Source: Chara braunii | Lineage: Eukaryota > Streptophyta > Charophyceae > Charales > Characeae | Assembly: GCA_003427395.1 (NCBI GenBank) | Contig: BFEA01000041.1 | Span: 809,781 to 855,910 of the forward strand | DNA: 46,130 nucleotides | Direction of reading: 5' to 3' | In this document: positions 22,125-31,639 of the stretch, piece by piece | How positions within the stretch are numbered: position 1 is the stretch's first letter | Layout: each line of letters starts with the position of its first letter | Notes under the pieces: model-generated | What the model was told of the DNA's origin: nothing | Databases searched by the model: none | The model's input: only the letters and a program-made list of their open reading frames with translations | Position numbers and translations under genes: made by a program

Positions 22125-23951
22125 AGAGGAGTGTCATGGTTGATTTCCACATCATGTGATTTAGATGGAAGTGTTCAGAGCTTGCAGGTTTCGGATGGCT
22201 CTACATCCAGAGGCCACAACCTTAGGAAGTACGTGGGCATGGCCCGAGACATAAAAAACGCACGACCGAATGAGAGATCAATGATGAGACTTTAGAGGGA
22301 TGAGTGAGGACTCCTAACGGGTGTCGGTCATGCCTATCTATCTGTACTTTCTGAGACTATTATGAGTTCTCATTCTTCCCTCATTTATCTTTGTCATTGC
22401 TCGAGTCAGTCGGTCTTGCTTCACTTGCATTAACTTTGCTTGATGATTATGCTCTCTGATGATCATGTCACAGTTCTCAAAATTAGGAAATTGGCAAGAT
22501 TGATGCATGCATGGCGTACCAGAATTTTATGATTAATATTTGCATGATTCTTTACTGTTCCGAATCAAAACAAAAGATTTCTAAGATCGGGGATCAGCGA
22601 AGACCGCAATTGAAGAGTCTCGCTCGAAGCCGCACGCACACAACAGGAAGAGATTTGATTTAATTAATTTATTACAAACATCATCCAAAATCCTGCGTGG
22701 CAGCCTGTTGGCTTTCTGGTCGCCCGAAGAGGGTCGACTAGAAAAAGTGCGATAGCGGATGGTCACAATAGCGACCAGACACATCACCTACGGTCACAAT
22801 AATGAGCAGACACCTGCCCTCTTCGTGACTACCATGGAGAAAGGGAAGGATTGGGTAAGGGTCTCAGCGGAACCGATGAATGCCTCACCCTGAACTTCCC
22901 AAAACGGAACGCTGACCCTTCTACCCGGAATCTCAACGTTCCACCAAAAATAAAACAAAATAAGAAAACCAAGCCACTAGTCATAGCCCTCGTACACGAG
23001 CAGACCGGGTTTGGGTCCTATGAATAAAAATGGGAAGCCATTTGGCTCAGCGATCGGCCCTGGGGTAAAACCAACGGGAATAAGTCTCGCAGTACCTTGG
23101 ACCCCTCGACCTCTTCGCTCACTCTCTTACTTCGCGTCACTTACTGACTTTGTTCCTTTTGTCTGCATTCTGAAAGTCCAATACCGTAACCAAGAGGGCT
23201 AGGCCCAGGTCTGAGCTTAGTTGGGGTCAACTTCAATATTAGTCCTATCAGTGATATGTTTAGGCTTATCAATAAACCAAGGTCATCACCTTGGCCTACC
23301 GGTTGGGCCCACTGAGACGAAAGCCTGACACCACCATGTGGGGTTCTAACCCCGATTAATATCCAGCGCACACGTTTACCACACAAGGGACGCGACATTG
23401 TCGATTTTGGTTCCCACTCGTGGCCACTTCTTCCACATCTCGCTCTTACTTTAGTAGACAAAACCTGCGGTTTTTACCCGTGTCGCACACCTTTTCGAGG
23501 CCGAACGTGGAACCCAATGATAAATAATTGCACAAAAAAGCAAGGCACTCTCTTGCGCTACGTACTATATAGGCCCCAACGTCGTCTAAAATCTAAACAA
23601 TTGTAGTTACGTCTGAACGTTGTACTAGTAGTCAAACTTGATGCTGGCCATAACAATGTCGTCTTTGCGTGCAAGCAGATCCCATAAACGAACATACCAA
23701 TCAAAACAAACCAATTTTTCTTTTTAATCATAGTTTAACCAAAGTAAAAATTATGGCAAAAAATGTCGGTTCACAACATACCAAACAAAATCATGCGCGC
23801 CAGAAACTTGTGCTTCCACTCTCTCCACTTTTACGTATCATAACCGCAACGTTGACCGTTGGAGGACCGATCACACTCGTTCAGGCTTTCAAATTTCAAT
23901 TAAAATTTTATCTTTGTCACCTGTACAAACAAGGGTGGATACACTTGTAAG
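22125..23951. other. no gene recognised
   Basis: Reading frames are short. Several CACAATA..GCGACCAGACAC-type near repeats occur at 22765-22810. Nothing else is supported. Confidence 0.3.
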
Positions 23952-24220
23952 CAGGGTCGCCGACGTTCAGGATAGGCGGAATGCACGAACCCGAATGGCC
24001 AAACATTTGAAACCCCTTCTCGACGCGTTCGGCAGTTCGGTCGAAAGCGGACAAAAAAAAAAAGAAAAAAAGAAAAAGTAATATGTTATGCAGAAGAATA
24101 AACTGAACAACATTTTCTTGAACGTTACATCCAAATTCTTTACCAAATTTGAAATAAAAATAAAATAATAATAGTAAATAATATTAATAAAAATTAAAAA
24201 AATAAAACGAGAATAAAATT

Positions 24221-24270
24221 ATTGAGTGGGCAAGCATGTTTTTGACACCGCCATCTTTGGCGATTTTTTT
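24221..24270 (+). repeat. conserved internal block of the hAT-like family (first copy in D)
   Basis: It reads as TGAGTGGGCAAGCA followed by GACACCGCCATCTTTGGCGA. Matching blocks lie at 25193-25240 in D, at 24536-24577 and 24727-24774 (inverted) in E, and at 43512-43560 and 43713-43760 in A. Each element therefore carries two. Confidence 0.75.
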
Positions 24271-24308
24271 ATTTTTTTTTTGAAAAATGCCATAAAAATT
24301 TATATATG

Positions 24309-25059
24309 CAGGGTCACCAGCCCGTACGTACGAAGGTCCCGGGCAGACCTCCGTACATACGGGCGTTCGGGGTTTCGTACGGGGTTCGAACCGGACGGTG
24401 TTCGGCCCCCGCCAAAAAATGTTTTGGGGCCTTAAAATAATTTTTTTTTTCTGAATTGTTTTTTGTGAGTTCTCTATCACGTGCGGTACATGCCTGTAAA
24501 TTTTCACGTCATTTGGCTAAGCCAACTAAGAATTAAAAATCGCCAAAGATGGCGGTGTCAAAATGCGCTCGCCCACGTATTTTTTCACTTTTTACTTTTT
24601 GTTTTCACTTTAGTTTGGGGTCTAAACAATTTTATTATTTTTTGAAATGTTTTTAGTGGATTTTTTATTATGTGAAGTACATATCTGTAAATTTTCAGGG
24701 CATTTATCTAAGCCAAAAAAACATGAAAAATCTCCAAAGATGGGGGTGTCGAAAACATGCACGCGCACTCACTAAACTTAATTCTCTTTTTATTTTTATT
24801 TATTTTTATTATTATTATTTTTTTATTATTTTTTTTTGATTTTTAATTTGGTAAGGAATTCGGCTGTAATGCTCAGGCAAATCTTGTTTAATTTAGTTTT
24901 CTCCATAACATATCTTTTTTTCAGATTTTTTTGATGATTTGTTTTTTTTTTTTTTTGGTCCGCGTTCGGCCCGAACGGTCGAACGCACCCCCAAGGGGTC
25001 TCATACGTTCGGGCGTTCGGGTTCGGCCGTTCGGCCCATCTCGAATGCCGAATACCCTG
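24309..25059 (-). mobile_element. hAT-like element E (751 bp), nested in D, inverted
   Basis: Flanked by perfect 8-bp duplications TATATATG (24301-24308 and 25060-25067). The ends are CAGGGTCACCAGCC and, inverted, CAGGGTATTCGGC. Its left end matches the right end type of A and its right end matches the left end type of A, so it lies in reverse orientation. Removing it with one duplication restores an interior that matches element A at 43590-43625. No transposase is present. Confidence 0.85.
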
Positions 25060-25257
25060 TATATATGTGTATCTTACATAATAGAGAACCTATAAATAAG
25101 GTTTGAAAAAATAATATTTTTTCATGCCGCCAAATAAAGGGAAAAAAAAAAGTGATTTTTTTTTTTTGTGAGTGAAGAAAAAAAATAATAATTAGTGAGT
25201 GGGCAAGCAAGTTTTGACACCACCATTTTTGTCGGTTTTCATTATTTTTTGGATTAA

Positions 25258-26006
25258 ACCATTAGTACCTCCGAGCCTGTTTTTGCCGACCCTGAATTTC
25301 GCTGCGCTCCGAGTTTGCCTACCTTGGGTACCACTCCATTTTCTTTCTGGTACTCTTACGGAAAAAACACACACGAGAAAAGAAGAAGAAAAGTTGTGGT
25401 TGTGAAACTTAAAAAGAAAAAAAAAGAAAAATGAAACTAAGCGTTGGTCGTGATTGCAATTATATACATTTGTGGAAATGTTAGTATGAGTGTGCCCTCA
25501 GTGAGGGCATCTCAGCCCCTTGGCCAGATTGTGAGATTCGAAAAAGAAAGAAAAAAAAATCGGGCATATGGATCCGACCGTGAAAATGGTTGGATACATT
25601 CCTCTAAGTGCCAGTGCGATGAGCCTTACAATCATCTGACGAAACACAGCTTGAGAAGATCACGAACAACTTAAGCAGATTACGGATTTCGTCCAGCCTC
25701 GTTGGCAGAGGACTCGTAAGAAACGCACAACAAAGAAAAAAAAGAAAACAGTAACACTCAGAATGTGACCGCCTTACCTGTAAGGTGCATTCTGTGGAGG
25801 AAGACGATGAGCACGACCTCCTATACTGCCTTGCTCGACATCATTGCAGTAGAGAAAACATTTTTTTCTTTCCCCGTTTCCTTTCACTCGCGGACACTAT
25901 AAAACTCAGATTTATGGGACATTGCTGACCATGTGTCCCACTCCCGATTTCTTCGGGAACTGGCAAAACCTCGTAATTTCTCGACAATGGCGGAGGTATT
26001 AGTGGT
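25258..26006. mobile_element. TTAA-flanked TIR element F (749 bp), nested in D
   Basis: The ends are ACCATTAGTACCTCCG and, inverted, ACCACTAATACCTCCG, flanked by TTAA at 25254-25257 and 26007-26010. Removal with one TTAA gives text that aligns with the uninterrupted relative in A (43768-43816 joined to 45875). TTAA duplication is the piggyBac signature, but the CCMYT ends of many piggyBac elements are not obvious, so the superfamily is tentative. Inside are only short frames, including 25444-25674, with no transposase motif. Confidence 0.7.
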
Positions 26007-26218
26007 TTAACAAAATGCCTTCAAAATTAAGAGGAAAATACCTTACATTACAAAGAACTCACAAAAAAACTGCAGAAACAAATAATAATATTTAGGTGTC
26101 AAAATATTTTTTTGCGGGGTCCAAACCCCTTATGGTTTGGGCCCTGTACGGGGACCCGAACGCCCGAGCGTTCGGGGGTCAGCTTAGGGGCCTCCGTACG
26201 TTCGGCCTGGCAACCCTG

Positions 26219-26517
26219 CTTGCAAGGGTATTCGCGCCGATAGCGTCCAGAGCTCAGTGGAAAAGTCCTACCAGTAGTGTTTTTTTTTATTATGAAAAAA
26301 AAACTACACTACGTTTTTCTCTCAAATTCTTTTTACCTTTCACTACCTTCCTACCCCTACTCCTAAGACTATATAGAGGGGACCCCTGCAAGCATAGGGC
26401 CTAGCAAACGAGGTAAATCATGTTGCCCCCCGCCCCAAGAGCAGTAGTCAGAGATGGGGTGGGGCCGCTGGTGGGGGTCCGGCTAACGCAAAGACCGAGC
26501 ATTTTTCCAGTAGCTGC
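26219..26517. other. no gene recognised
   Basis: Short AT-rich tracts and a C/G-rich block at 26420-26500. No ORF with a domain. Confidence 0.35.
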
Positions 26518-26704
26518 GCCTCCCTTTCTCATCGTCCCCCACCCCTCATCGGGTAGCAGCAGAGGATATGGCCAACAGTCTCCCACACACCACACATAAC
26601 CCACTCGCGCTCCTCCCTTTCTCATCATCCCCCACCCCTCATCGGGTAGAAGCAGAGGATATGCCCAACAGTCTCCCACACACCGCACACAACCCACTTG
26701 CGCT
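26518..26704 (+). repeat. 93-bp tandem repeat, two copies
   Basis: TCCCTTTCTCATC begins copies at 26521 and 26614. Both carry CCCCACCCCTCATCGGGTAG, AGCAGAGGATATG and CAACAGTCTCCCACACACC. The repeat is recent, as few differences are seen. Confidence 0.9.
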
Positions 26705-26796
26705 CACACTCAGACCGTGTTGGTCATAGACCCCCCTAATACAGATCAGGGGTATCCAGAGGACTATCACAGTCCTTCGGCACTAAGTGCGCCGCA

Positions 26797-27190
26797 GGCA
26801 GTGCCGTGCAAAAACGAAGGGCCTCGCTCCACTACTCTCCACAAAAAATATGGTGGTGTCATTTTGTTACATTTGGAGAGCAATGGGGCGAGTCCCAAGC
26901 GGAAGGGTACAGAAAAGAAGGAAAGAAACAAAAAGCAAAAAAAAGGGAGGGGTACAGGTTGCTGGGTGTTTCTGTCCGTTTGCTAGTGGGACCATGCTCC
27001 TGTACTGGACACACCGTGGAGAGACGAAAAACGTGATGTGAAATTAAAAACAAAAACAAAAAGTGTCAAAAACAAAACACGTGATGAAGGACTTGCACGG
27101 GGGACACTGTGGAGAGACGCAGTAGAGAGACAAAGGGCCTCGCTGCACCACTCTCGACATGCAAAAATCATGGTCGTGTATCTTTCCATA
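26797..27190 (+). repeat. diverged direct duplication
   Basis: GGGCCTCGCTCCACTACTCT near 26820 and GGGCCTCGCTGCACCACTCT near 27135 are each followed by a CA..AAAAAT(A/C)ATGGT block. ACACCGTGGAGAGACG (27011) and ACACTGTGGAGAGACG (27105) are a further pair. No coding meaning is seen. Confidence 0.6.
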
Positions 27191-27380
27191 ATTCTAGCGG
27201 AAGATTCACTCTCGTTTTGCACATTTCGAGAGTATACTGCAGCCCCGGGGGGTCTTTAGAAAAATAAAATAAAATATTAGAAAAATAAAATAAAAAGAAA
27301 CACCAGCGGGCGGTCCTGTACGTCTAGGAAAGTCCTATGTGAGTATGCCCTCACTTGGTACACCCATAAACTGTTAAAAT

Positions 27381-27423
27381 GTACAGCTACAAAAAAAAAA
27401 AAAAAAAAAAAAAGTACAGCTAC
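27381..27423 (+). mobile_element. orphan poly(A) insertion with 10-bp duplication
   Basis: GTACAGCTAC at 27381-27390 and 27414-27423 flanks a pure run of 23 A. A perfect 10-bp duplication around poly(A) and nothing else looks like target-primed integration of a tail-only product. Slippage between two pre-existing GTACAGCTAC copies is the alternative. Confidence 0.5.
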
Positions 27424-27815
27424 AGCTGCGTTCGAATCCAGTGGAACCAAAAAGAAAACACAAAGAAAGAACAGGGGAAAAAACCCATAAAAGGCAAGGT
27501 AGTTTGCTCGCCACTGAAAAAAAAACAAAACAAAACAGGATACAATAAAAGGCAAGCTCAGAAAAAAACGCATTTTCAGATTTTCGGTAGATTGATTTTG
27601 TGCTGGGGTACGCGAATTTCCACCGCCCATCGTTTTTCGTTTTTGTTTTTTTGAGCGCTGACCTTGCTCGTTGTTATCGACGAATTTCTGAAAATTTTGA
27701 ATGCGGAGATTTGTCGCGCGGCAGCGTGTGCGTCGACGGGCCGGCGGGAGGGAACAGGCAGCACGAGGAGTGGGTGACACGTGGCGGGGCGTGGTGCGAC
27801 GTCGTGAGGAGGAAA

Positions 27816-27858
27816 GGGGGGAGGGGGAGGGGGAGGGGGAGGTGGTGGGGGTTGGGTA
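27816..27858 (+). other. G-quadruplex-prone G tract
   Basis: At least five runs of five or more G are separated by single A, then GGTGGTGGGGGTTGGG. This meets the usual G4 pattern on the plus strand. Whether it folds or has a role is unknown. Confidence 0.6.
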
Positions 27859-28044
27859 GGATGTGGCTGTCGAACAGGGGGAGTAGTGGGCGGGCACGGT
27901 GAGTGGGTAGGTGGCGCACGGCTGCGTAGGGTAGAGCAGAGCGACGTCTCTGCACACATGTGGTAGGGTTACCTGGCAAGAGCCTTCAGACCGACGACGT
28001 TTCGTAGCCTGCACGTAGAGCCGTCTCATGACCATCGTCATCTG

Positions 28045-28753
28045 GTGAGTTTTCAACTGCGTCTTCTTCCTCTTCTTTCTTCCTCCTCTTCCTTCTTCTT
28101 CTTCTTCTTCTTCTTCTTCTTCCTTCTTCTTTCTTTCTTTCTTCTTCTTCTTCTTCTTCTTCTTCCTTCTTCCTTCCTCCTCCTTCCTTCTTCCTTTTTC
28201 CTCTTCTTCTTCTTCTTCTTCTTCTTCTTCTTCTTCTTCTTTCTTCCTTCTTGTGCTTTCTTCCTTCTTCTTCTTCTTCTTTCTTCCTTCTTCTTCTTCT
28301 TGTTACCCTTGTTCTTGTCCTCCTCCTTCTCCTCTGCATGAACGGGGAAGATTGTCGTCTTCGTCTTGATGATCGTAATCATCATGGTCAATCCATCATC
28401 ACAATGTTTGTCGTGAGCATCATGGTGGATATGGTGCTCGTCGTCGTCGTCGTCTTCGTCGTCTTCGTCGTCTGCTGCTTCTTCCACCCCGTTCCTCATG
28501 AACGGGTGGGCATTGTCATCATCATCGTCGTCGTCGTATTCAGCACCGCTATTAGCATTAGCATATGCCTCACTGTGATTCATCATCACTATGTTTATGA
28601 TCAGGATCGGATGACTATGTTGCCCTTCTTCTTCTTCCTTCTTCTTCCCTTTCTTCTTCTTCCTTCTTCTTCCCTCTTCCTTCTTCTTCTTCTTCTTCTT
28701 CTTCTTCTTCTTCTTCTTCTTCTTCTTCTGCCTCCTTCGTCATGAATAGGTAA

Positions 28754-28793
<40 letters not shown>

Positions 28794-29170
28794 TTGATAT
28801 TCATCATTATGATCAATCATCACAAAGTCCATCGTGAGCATCACGGTGACTATGTAGCTTCTTCTTCTTCTTTTCCACCTCCTCCTCCTCACTCCTTCCT
28901 CATGAATAGGCAACATTCCCATCGTCATCATTATCATTCCCATCATCATCATCCTTACCATTCCCATCATCATCATCATCATTATCATTCCCATCATCAT
29001 TCTTATCATTCCCCTCCTCCTCCTCCTCCTCCTCCTCATCATCAATATCATCATCGTAGTCATCAACGTGATCCATCCTTCTTCTTCTCCGCCTACCTCC
29101 TTCCCCCGGAACCGGCATCATTGCCACCACTACGTGATTATGAATGATAATGACGAAGACGATGAGGATG

Positions 29171-29208
<38 letters not shown>

Positions 29209-29215
29209 TATCGCT
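28045..29215. repeat. trinucleotide microsatellite cluster with higher-order repeat
   Basis: CTT/TTC tracts (about 28063-28300, 28620-28735), GTC-rich (28438-28480), ATC (28752-28793), CTC (29012-29038) and GAT (29160-29208) blocks. Between them a less simple segment recurs: TCCTTCxTCATGAAxxGG near 28490, 28733 and 28893, with CATCACAAxGT..TCGTGAGCATCA near 28395 and 28822. A larger unit was therefore duplicated. Long frames here encode only Lys/Arg/Glu, Asp or Ser/Phe runs and are not genes. Confidence 0.9.
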
Positions 29216-29266
29216 CGTCTGCTTCTCTACTTTTCTATTTCTTCCCCTTGTTCTCTCCCCCAAGCT

Positions 29267-29458
29267 CAAATTCCCGCCTGCCCTTTCGCTGCCAGGCGCA
29301 AATCCCCGCATGCCCTTTCTCTCTCAGGCGCAAATCCCCCGCATGCCCTTTCTCTCCGCGGCGCAAGCGCAAATCCCCCGCATGCCCTTTCTCTCCTCGG
29401 CGCAAGCGCAAATCTCCCGCATGCCCTTTCTCTCCCCGGCGCAAGCGCAAATCCCTGG
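29267..29458 (+). repeat. minisatellite, five ~39-48 bp units
   Basis: Each unit has GCGCAAATCYCCCGCATGCC then CTTTCTCTC. The last three also contain GGCGCAAGCGC. The last units differ by few bases. Confidence 0.9.
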
Positions 29459-29528
29459 AGCTAATTAACTTAGTGACGGTTGATGACTGCTGCTGCAGCT
29501 TTCACGACATCAACGGGGCTGTGTGACC

Positions 29529-29790
29529 TTTTTTTTTTTTTTTTTTTTTTTTTTAACACAATTCCGGCCGGGATCTAGTAGAGGGGGGGGGTGACCGGAC
29601 TGTCTGGCTTGGCTTTTGCTTCAGAATCTGGCTGAAATTTCGGTCACATACGTGATGCACGCGATAGATGATGAACACCGTGCATCATCGCAATAAAACT
29701 GGTGGGGGGGCGACGACGACGACATACACAGTGAAGGCGGCAACACTTTTTGGACAGAATCTGGCCGTAATTTCGGCCATATACGTACCA
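29529..29790. repeat. poly(T) and a 134-bp spaced duplication
   Basis: 26 T at 29529-29554. CAGAATCTGGCTGAAATTTC (29622) and CAGAATCTGGCCGTAATTTC (29756) are each followed by GG(T/C)CA(C/T)ATACGT. The run of T may be the tail of a minus-strand insertion; its body was not delimited. Confidence 0.6.
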
Positions 29791-29847
29791 AAAAAAAAAA
29801 GACGCCATCCGGGGAACAAGGAACCGGTGTAGGTTTTCAGGGTCTAC

Positions 29848-29967
29848 GCTGCCGTCTTCCCCCCGGAACATAACGCACTATTCATTTCATTCTGAATGCA
29901 TACAAGCCATGTTTTTGGTTGGATACAGTCGTAATGAGGGTGCGTTGTGTTCGGGGGAAGACGGTAG
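29848..29967. mobile_element. palindromic MITE, copy 2
   Basis: Starts GCTGCCGTCTTCCCCCCGG and ends TTCGGGGGAAGACGGTAG. The arms also share (C)GAACATAACGCA / TGCGTTGTGTTC. It belongs to the same family as 33357-33467. Confidence 0.7.
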
Positions 29968-30002
29968 GAAAAGGGTAGGGTAGGTCTTAGATCGGATTTT
30001 TG

Positions 30003-30110
30003 AACCGAAAAGTACGCCCGGTCATTATATCTGTGTATCTGGACTGGAAGCTGGTTCAAATACACAGCTGTTGATGACCGCGCGTTCTAATCGGGTTGGA
30101 AAAAGTAGTC
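30003..30110. mobile_element. palindromic MITE, copy 3 (degenerate ends)
   Basis: It has the family's interior: TACGCCCGGTCATTATATCT, CTGTGTATCTGGACT, then GATGACCGCGCGTTCTAATC. The terminal CTACCGTCTTC motif is lost. Confidence 0.55.
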
Positions 30111-30150
30111 TAGGTATGTGTGACGTTTGTTGTTATCTTTTTATTTATGC

Positions 30151-30414
30151 TTTTTTTTTTTTTTTTTTTTTTTTTTGGCGCCGTCTGGGGTTCACAGACC
30201 CCAAAATTAAGAAGGCGCCCCGCCCCGTTTGTTTGACGATTAGCCGGGCCCAAGTCCCACTTACGCTGATCTTTCATTCTTGGCCGTCGATCTATCCTAA
30301 TCTATGGTCGGAAATTGAGATTTGGGGTAAGTGGGACTTGGCCCCCGGTCCAGGGTTCCATTCCCCGTGAGCTAAAAATTTGGGTGAAAAAAAAAAAAAA
30401 AAAAAAAAAAAAAA
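30151..30414. mobile_element. poly(T)-hairpin-poly(A) unit
   Basis: 26 T (30151-30176) and 28 A (30387-30414) bracket sequence whose interior folds. CCGGGCCCAAGTCCCACTTA at 30244 pairs with its inverted copy at 30327-30348. A smaller hairpin GGGGTTCACAGACCCC lies near 30186-30201. It could be two oppositely oriented poly(A) insertions or one foldback element. Confidence 0.45.
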
Positions 30415-30519
30415 CCCTGGGTAATGCTCCCAGAACGTTTTCTTCCCCCTCCCCCTCCTGGTACTAGAGCTTGTGAGGATCCCGACTTCAACATTTGATG
30501 AGAAATTGAAAGCAAATTA

Positions 30520-30680
30520 AGTCATATGTTTTCGGGGAAAAAAAAACGGGAAAAAAAAAAGAAATGAAAAGAAAAGAAAATAAAGAGAAGAAGAAAAGAA
30601 AGGAAAGAACAAAAAAGAAAAGAAACAAAAAAAGAAAAGAAAAAAATGGAAAAGAAAAAAAAAGAAAAGAAAAAAACAAT
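30520..30680. repeat. A/G-rich low-complexity tract
   Basis: AAAGA and AAAAGAAA repeats in purine bias. No coding meaning. Confidence 0.8.
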
Positions 30681-30925
30681 CCTCCTGTGCATGTGCCCTT
30701 TGATCTTGGTCTTTTTTCTTTTTAATTTTTTTTGATCGGTCATTTCAGGATCAAGGGAAAGAAAACAAAAAAGAGATAAAAGGAAAAAAAAAAAAAGAAT
30801 TCTACGTGGGATATCATCATTGAACTGATTGCCCCAGGTAATTCAGAATTTATTTGTTCAGGTCATCTGGTCGCCTCTGGCTTCGATCTCGGGTCTGTAT
30901 TTCAAACAGAGATTTTTTTTTTTTT

Positions 30926-31044
30926 TAGCTCAGTTGGTACACCTAGAGTTAGTGTGAGGTGAAATTGAGAGAAGAGTATAGCTTTTCAAAAAAAAAAAAA
31001 AAAAAAGAATCCTCTGTTCGATTATGGGTGTACCAACTGAGCTA
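30926..31044. mobile_element. foldback with tRNA A-box-like arms
   Basis: TAGCTCAGTTGGTACACC (30926-30943) is repeated inverted at 31027-31044. Both arms are next to T/A runs on the outside. The arm matches the conserved D-arm/A-box segment of tRNAs. No complete cloverleaf can be drawn, so no tRNA gene is called. A tRNA-derived SINE pair or a foldback is inferred. Confidence 0.5.
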
Positions 31045-31050
31045 AAAAAA

Positions 31051-31371
31051 AAAATAAAGAAAAAGAAAAAAGGACGCTCTGTGGGAGATGGCTGTCAGGC
31101 AGAGTTTACAAGAGTCAGGACTAAAGGGGAGGCATGTCTCGAAAACTTGGGGTACTTGCCAGAATGCCTCTGAATGCACTTGGATGGCTTCTTGTCCCGA
31201 TTCAGGTCAACGCACTTGGACAGCTGCACGTCTAGATGCAATGTGACGGAGGCATATTGGGCAAGAGGCTTTCCATCAGGAACACCTGCAAGTGGTGAAG
31301 GATGTTAACCTAGGGCATACTAACACTTCCCGCCTGTAATGACCATATTAGTTTTTTTTTATGTATATATG
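31051..31371. other. no gene recognised
   Basis: Unique-looking sequence with CTTGGATGG/CTTGGACAG near-repeats. No ORF of note. Confidence 0.35.
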
Positions 31372-31449
31372 TGACGATATATATCGTCAACCCGAGCTGC
31401 CCGGTAAACCGTAGGCAGAGTGGGAGGGGGAGAAGAGGACAACAAACGA
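31372..31449. repeat. dispersed ATAT-module repeat, inverted partner at 43136-43208
   Basis: It begins with the perfect 18-bp palindrome TGACGATATATATCGTCA. It continues GCCCGGTAAACCGTAGGCAG and GAAGAGGACAACAAACGA, which reappear as the inverse complement at 43140-43190. The same TGTTTGTGACGATATAT module ends near 32155, 43210 and 46081. Confidence 0.75.
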
Positions 31450-31639
31450 GAGGGGCTGTGACAAACTGTTTCGTCGGAGTTTCACCTACCTACTCATCAG
31501 GAGGAGGCTGAACCCTAAAAAACAGTCTGCAGAATCCCCTAACTGATTACATTAGACTGTAAGTGATAATCCACCTTAACCCCGGCTGTGGTTAACCATC
31601 AACGACTGGCCGGCAACGGATACCCTGAGGTATATATAA

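Larger units (their letters stand above)
23952..26218 (+). mobile_element. hAT-like non-autonomous element D with two nested insertions
   Basis: The ends are CAGGGTCGCCGACGTTC and, inverted at the right, CAGGGTTGCCAGGCCGAAC. It is flanked by an 8-bp near-duplication, CTTGTAAG (23944-23951) and CTTGCAAG (26219-26226). CAGGG termini with 8-bp duplications are hallmarks of hAT elements. The interior is AT-rich with no transposase. It has the same polarity as element A (43213-46042): left type with GTTACATCCAAATTC-like text, right type with GTTCGG..CCCC palindromes. Elements E (24309-25059) and F (25258-26006) sit inside it. Confidence 0.8.

Noticed and set aside
27986-28816. Long Lys/Arg/Glu-, Leu/Phe- and Asp-rich frames on both strands
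   Set aside because: They are translations of triplet microsatellites, open in many frames at once.
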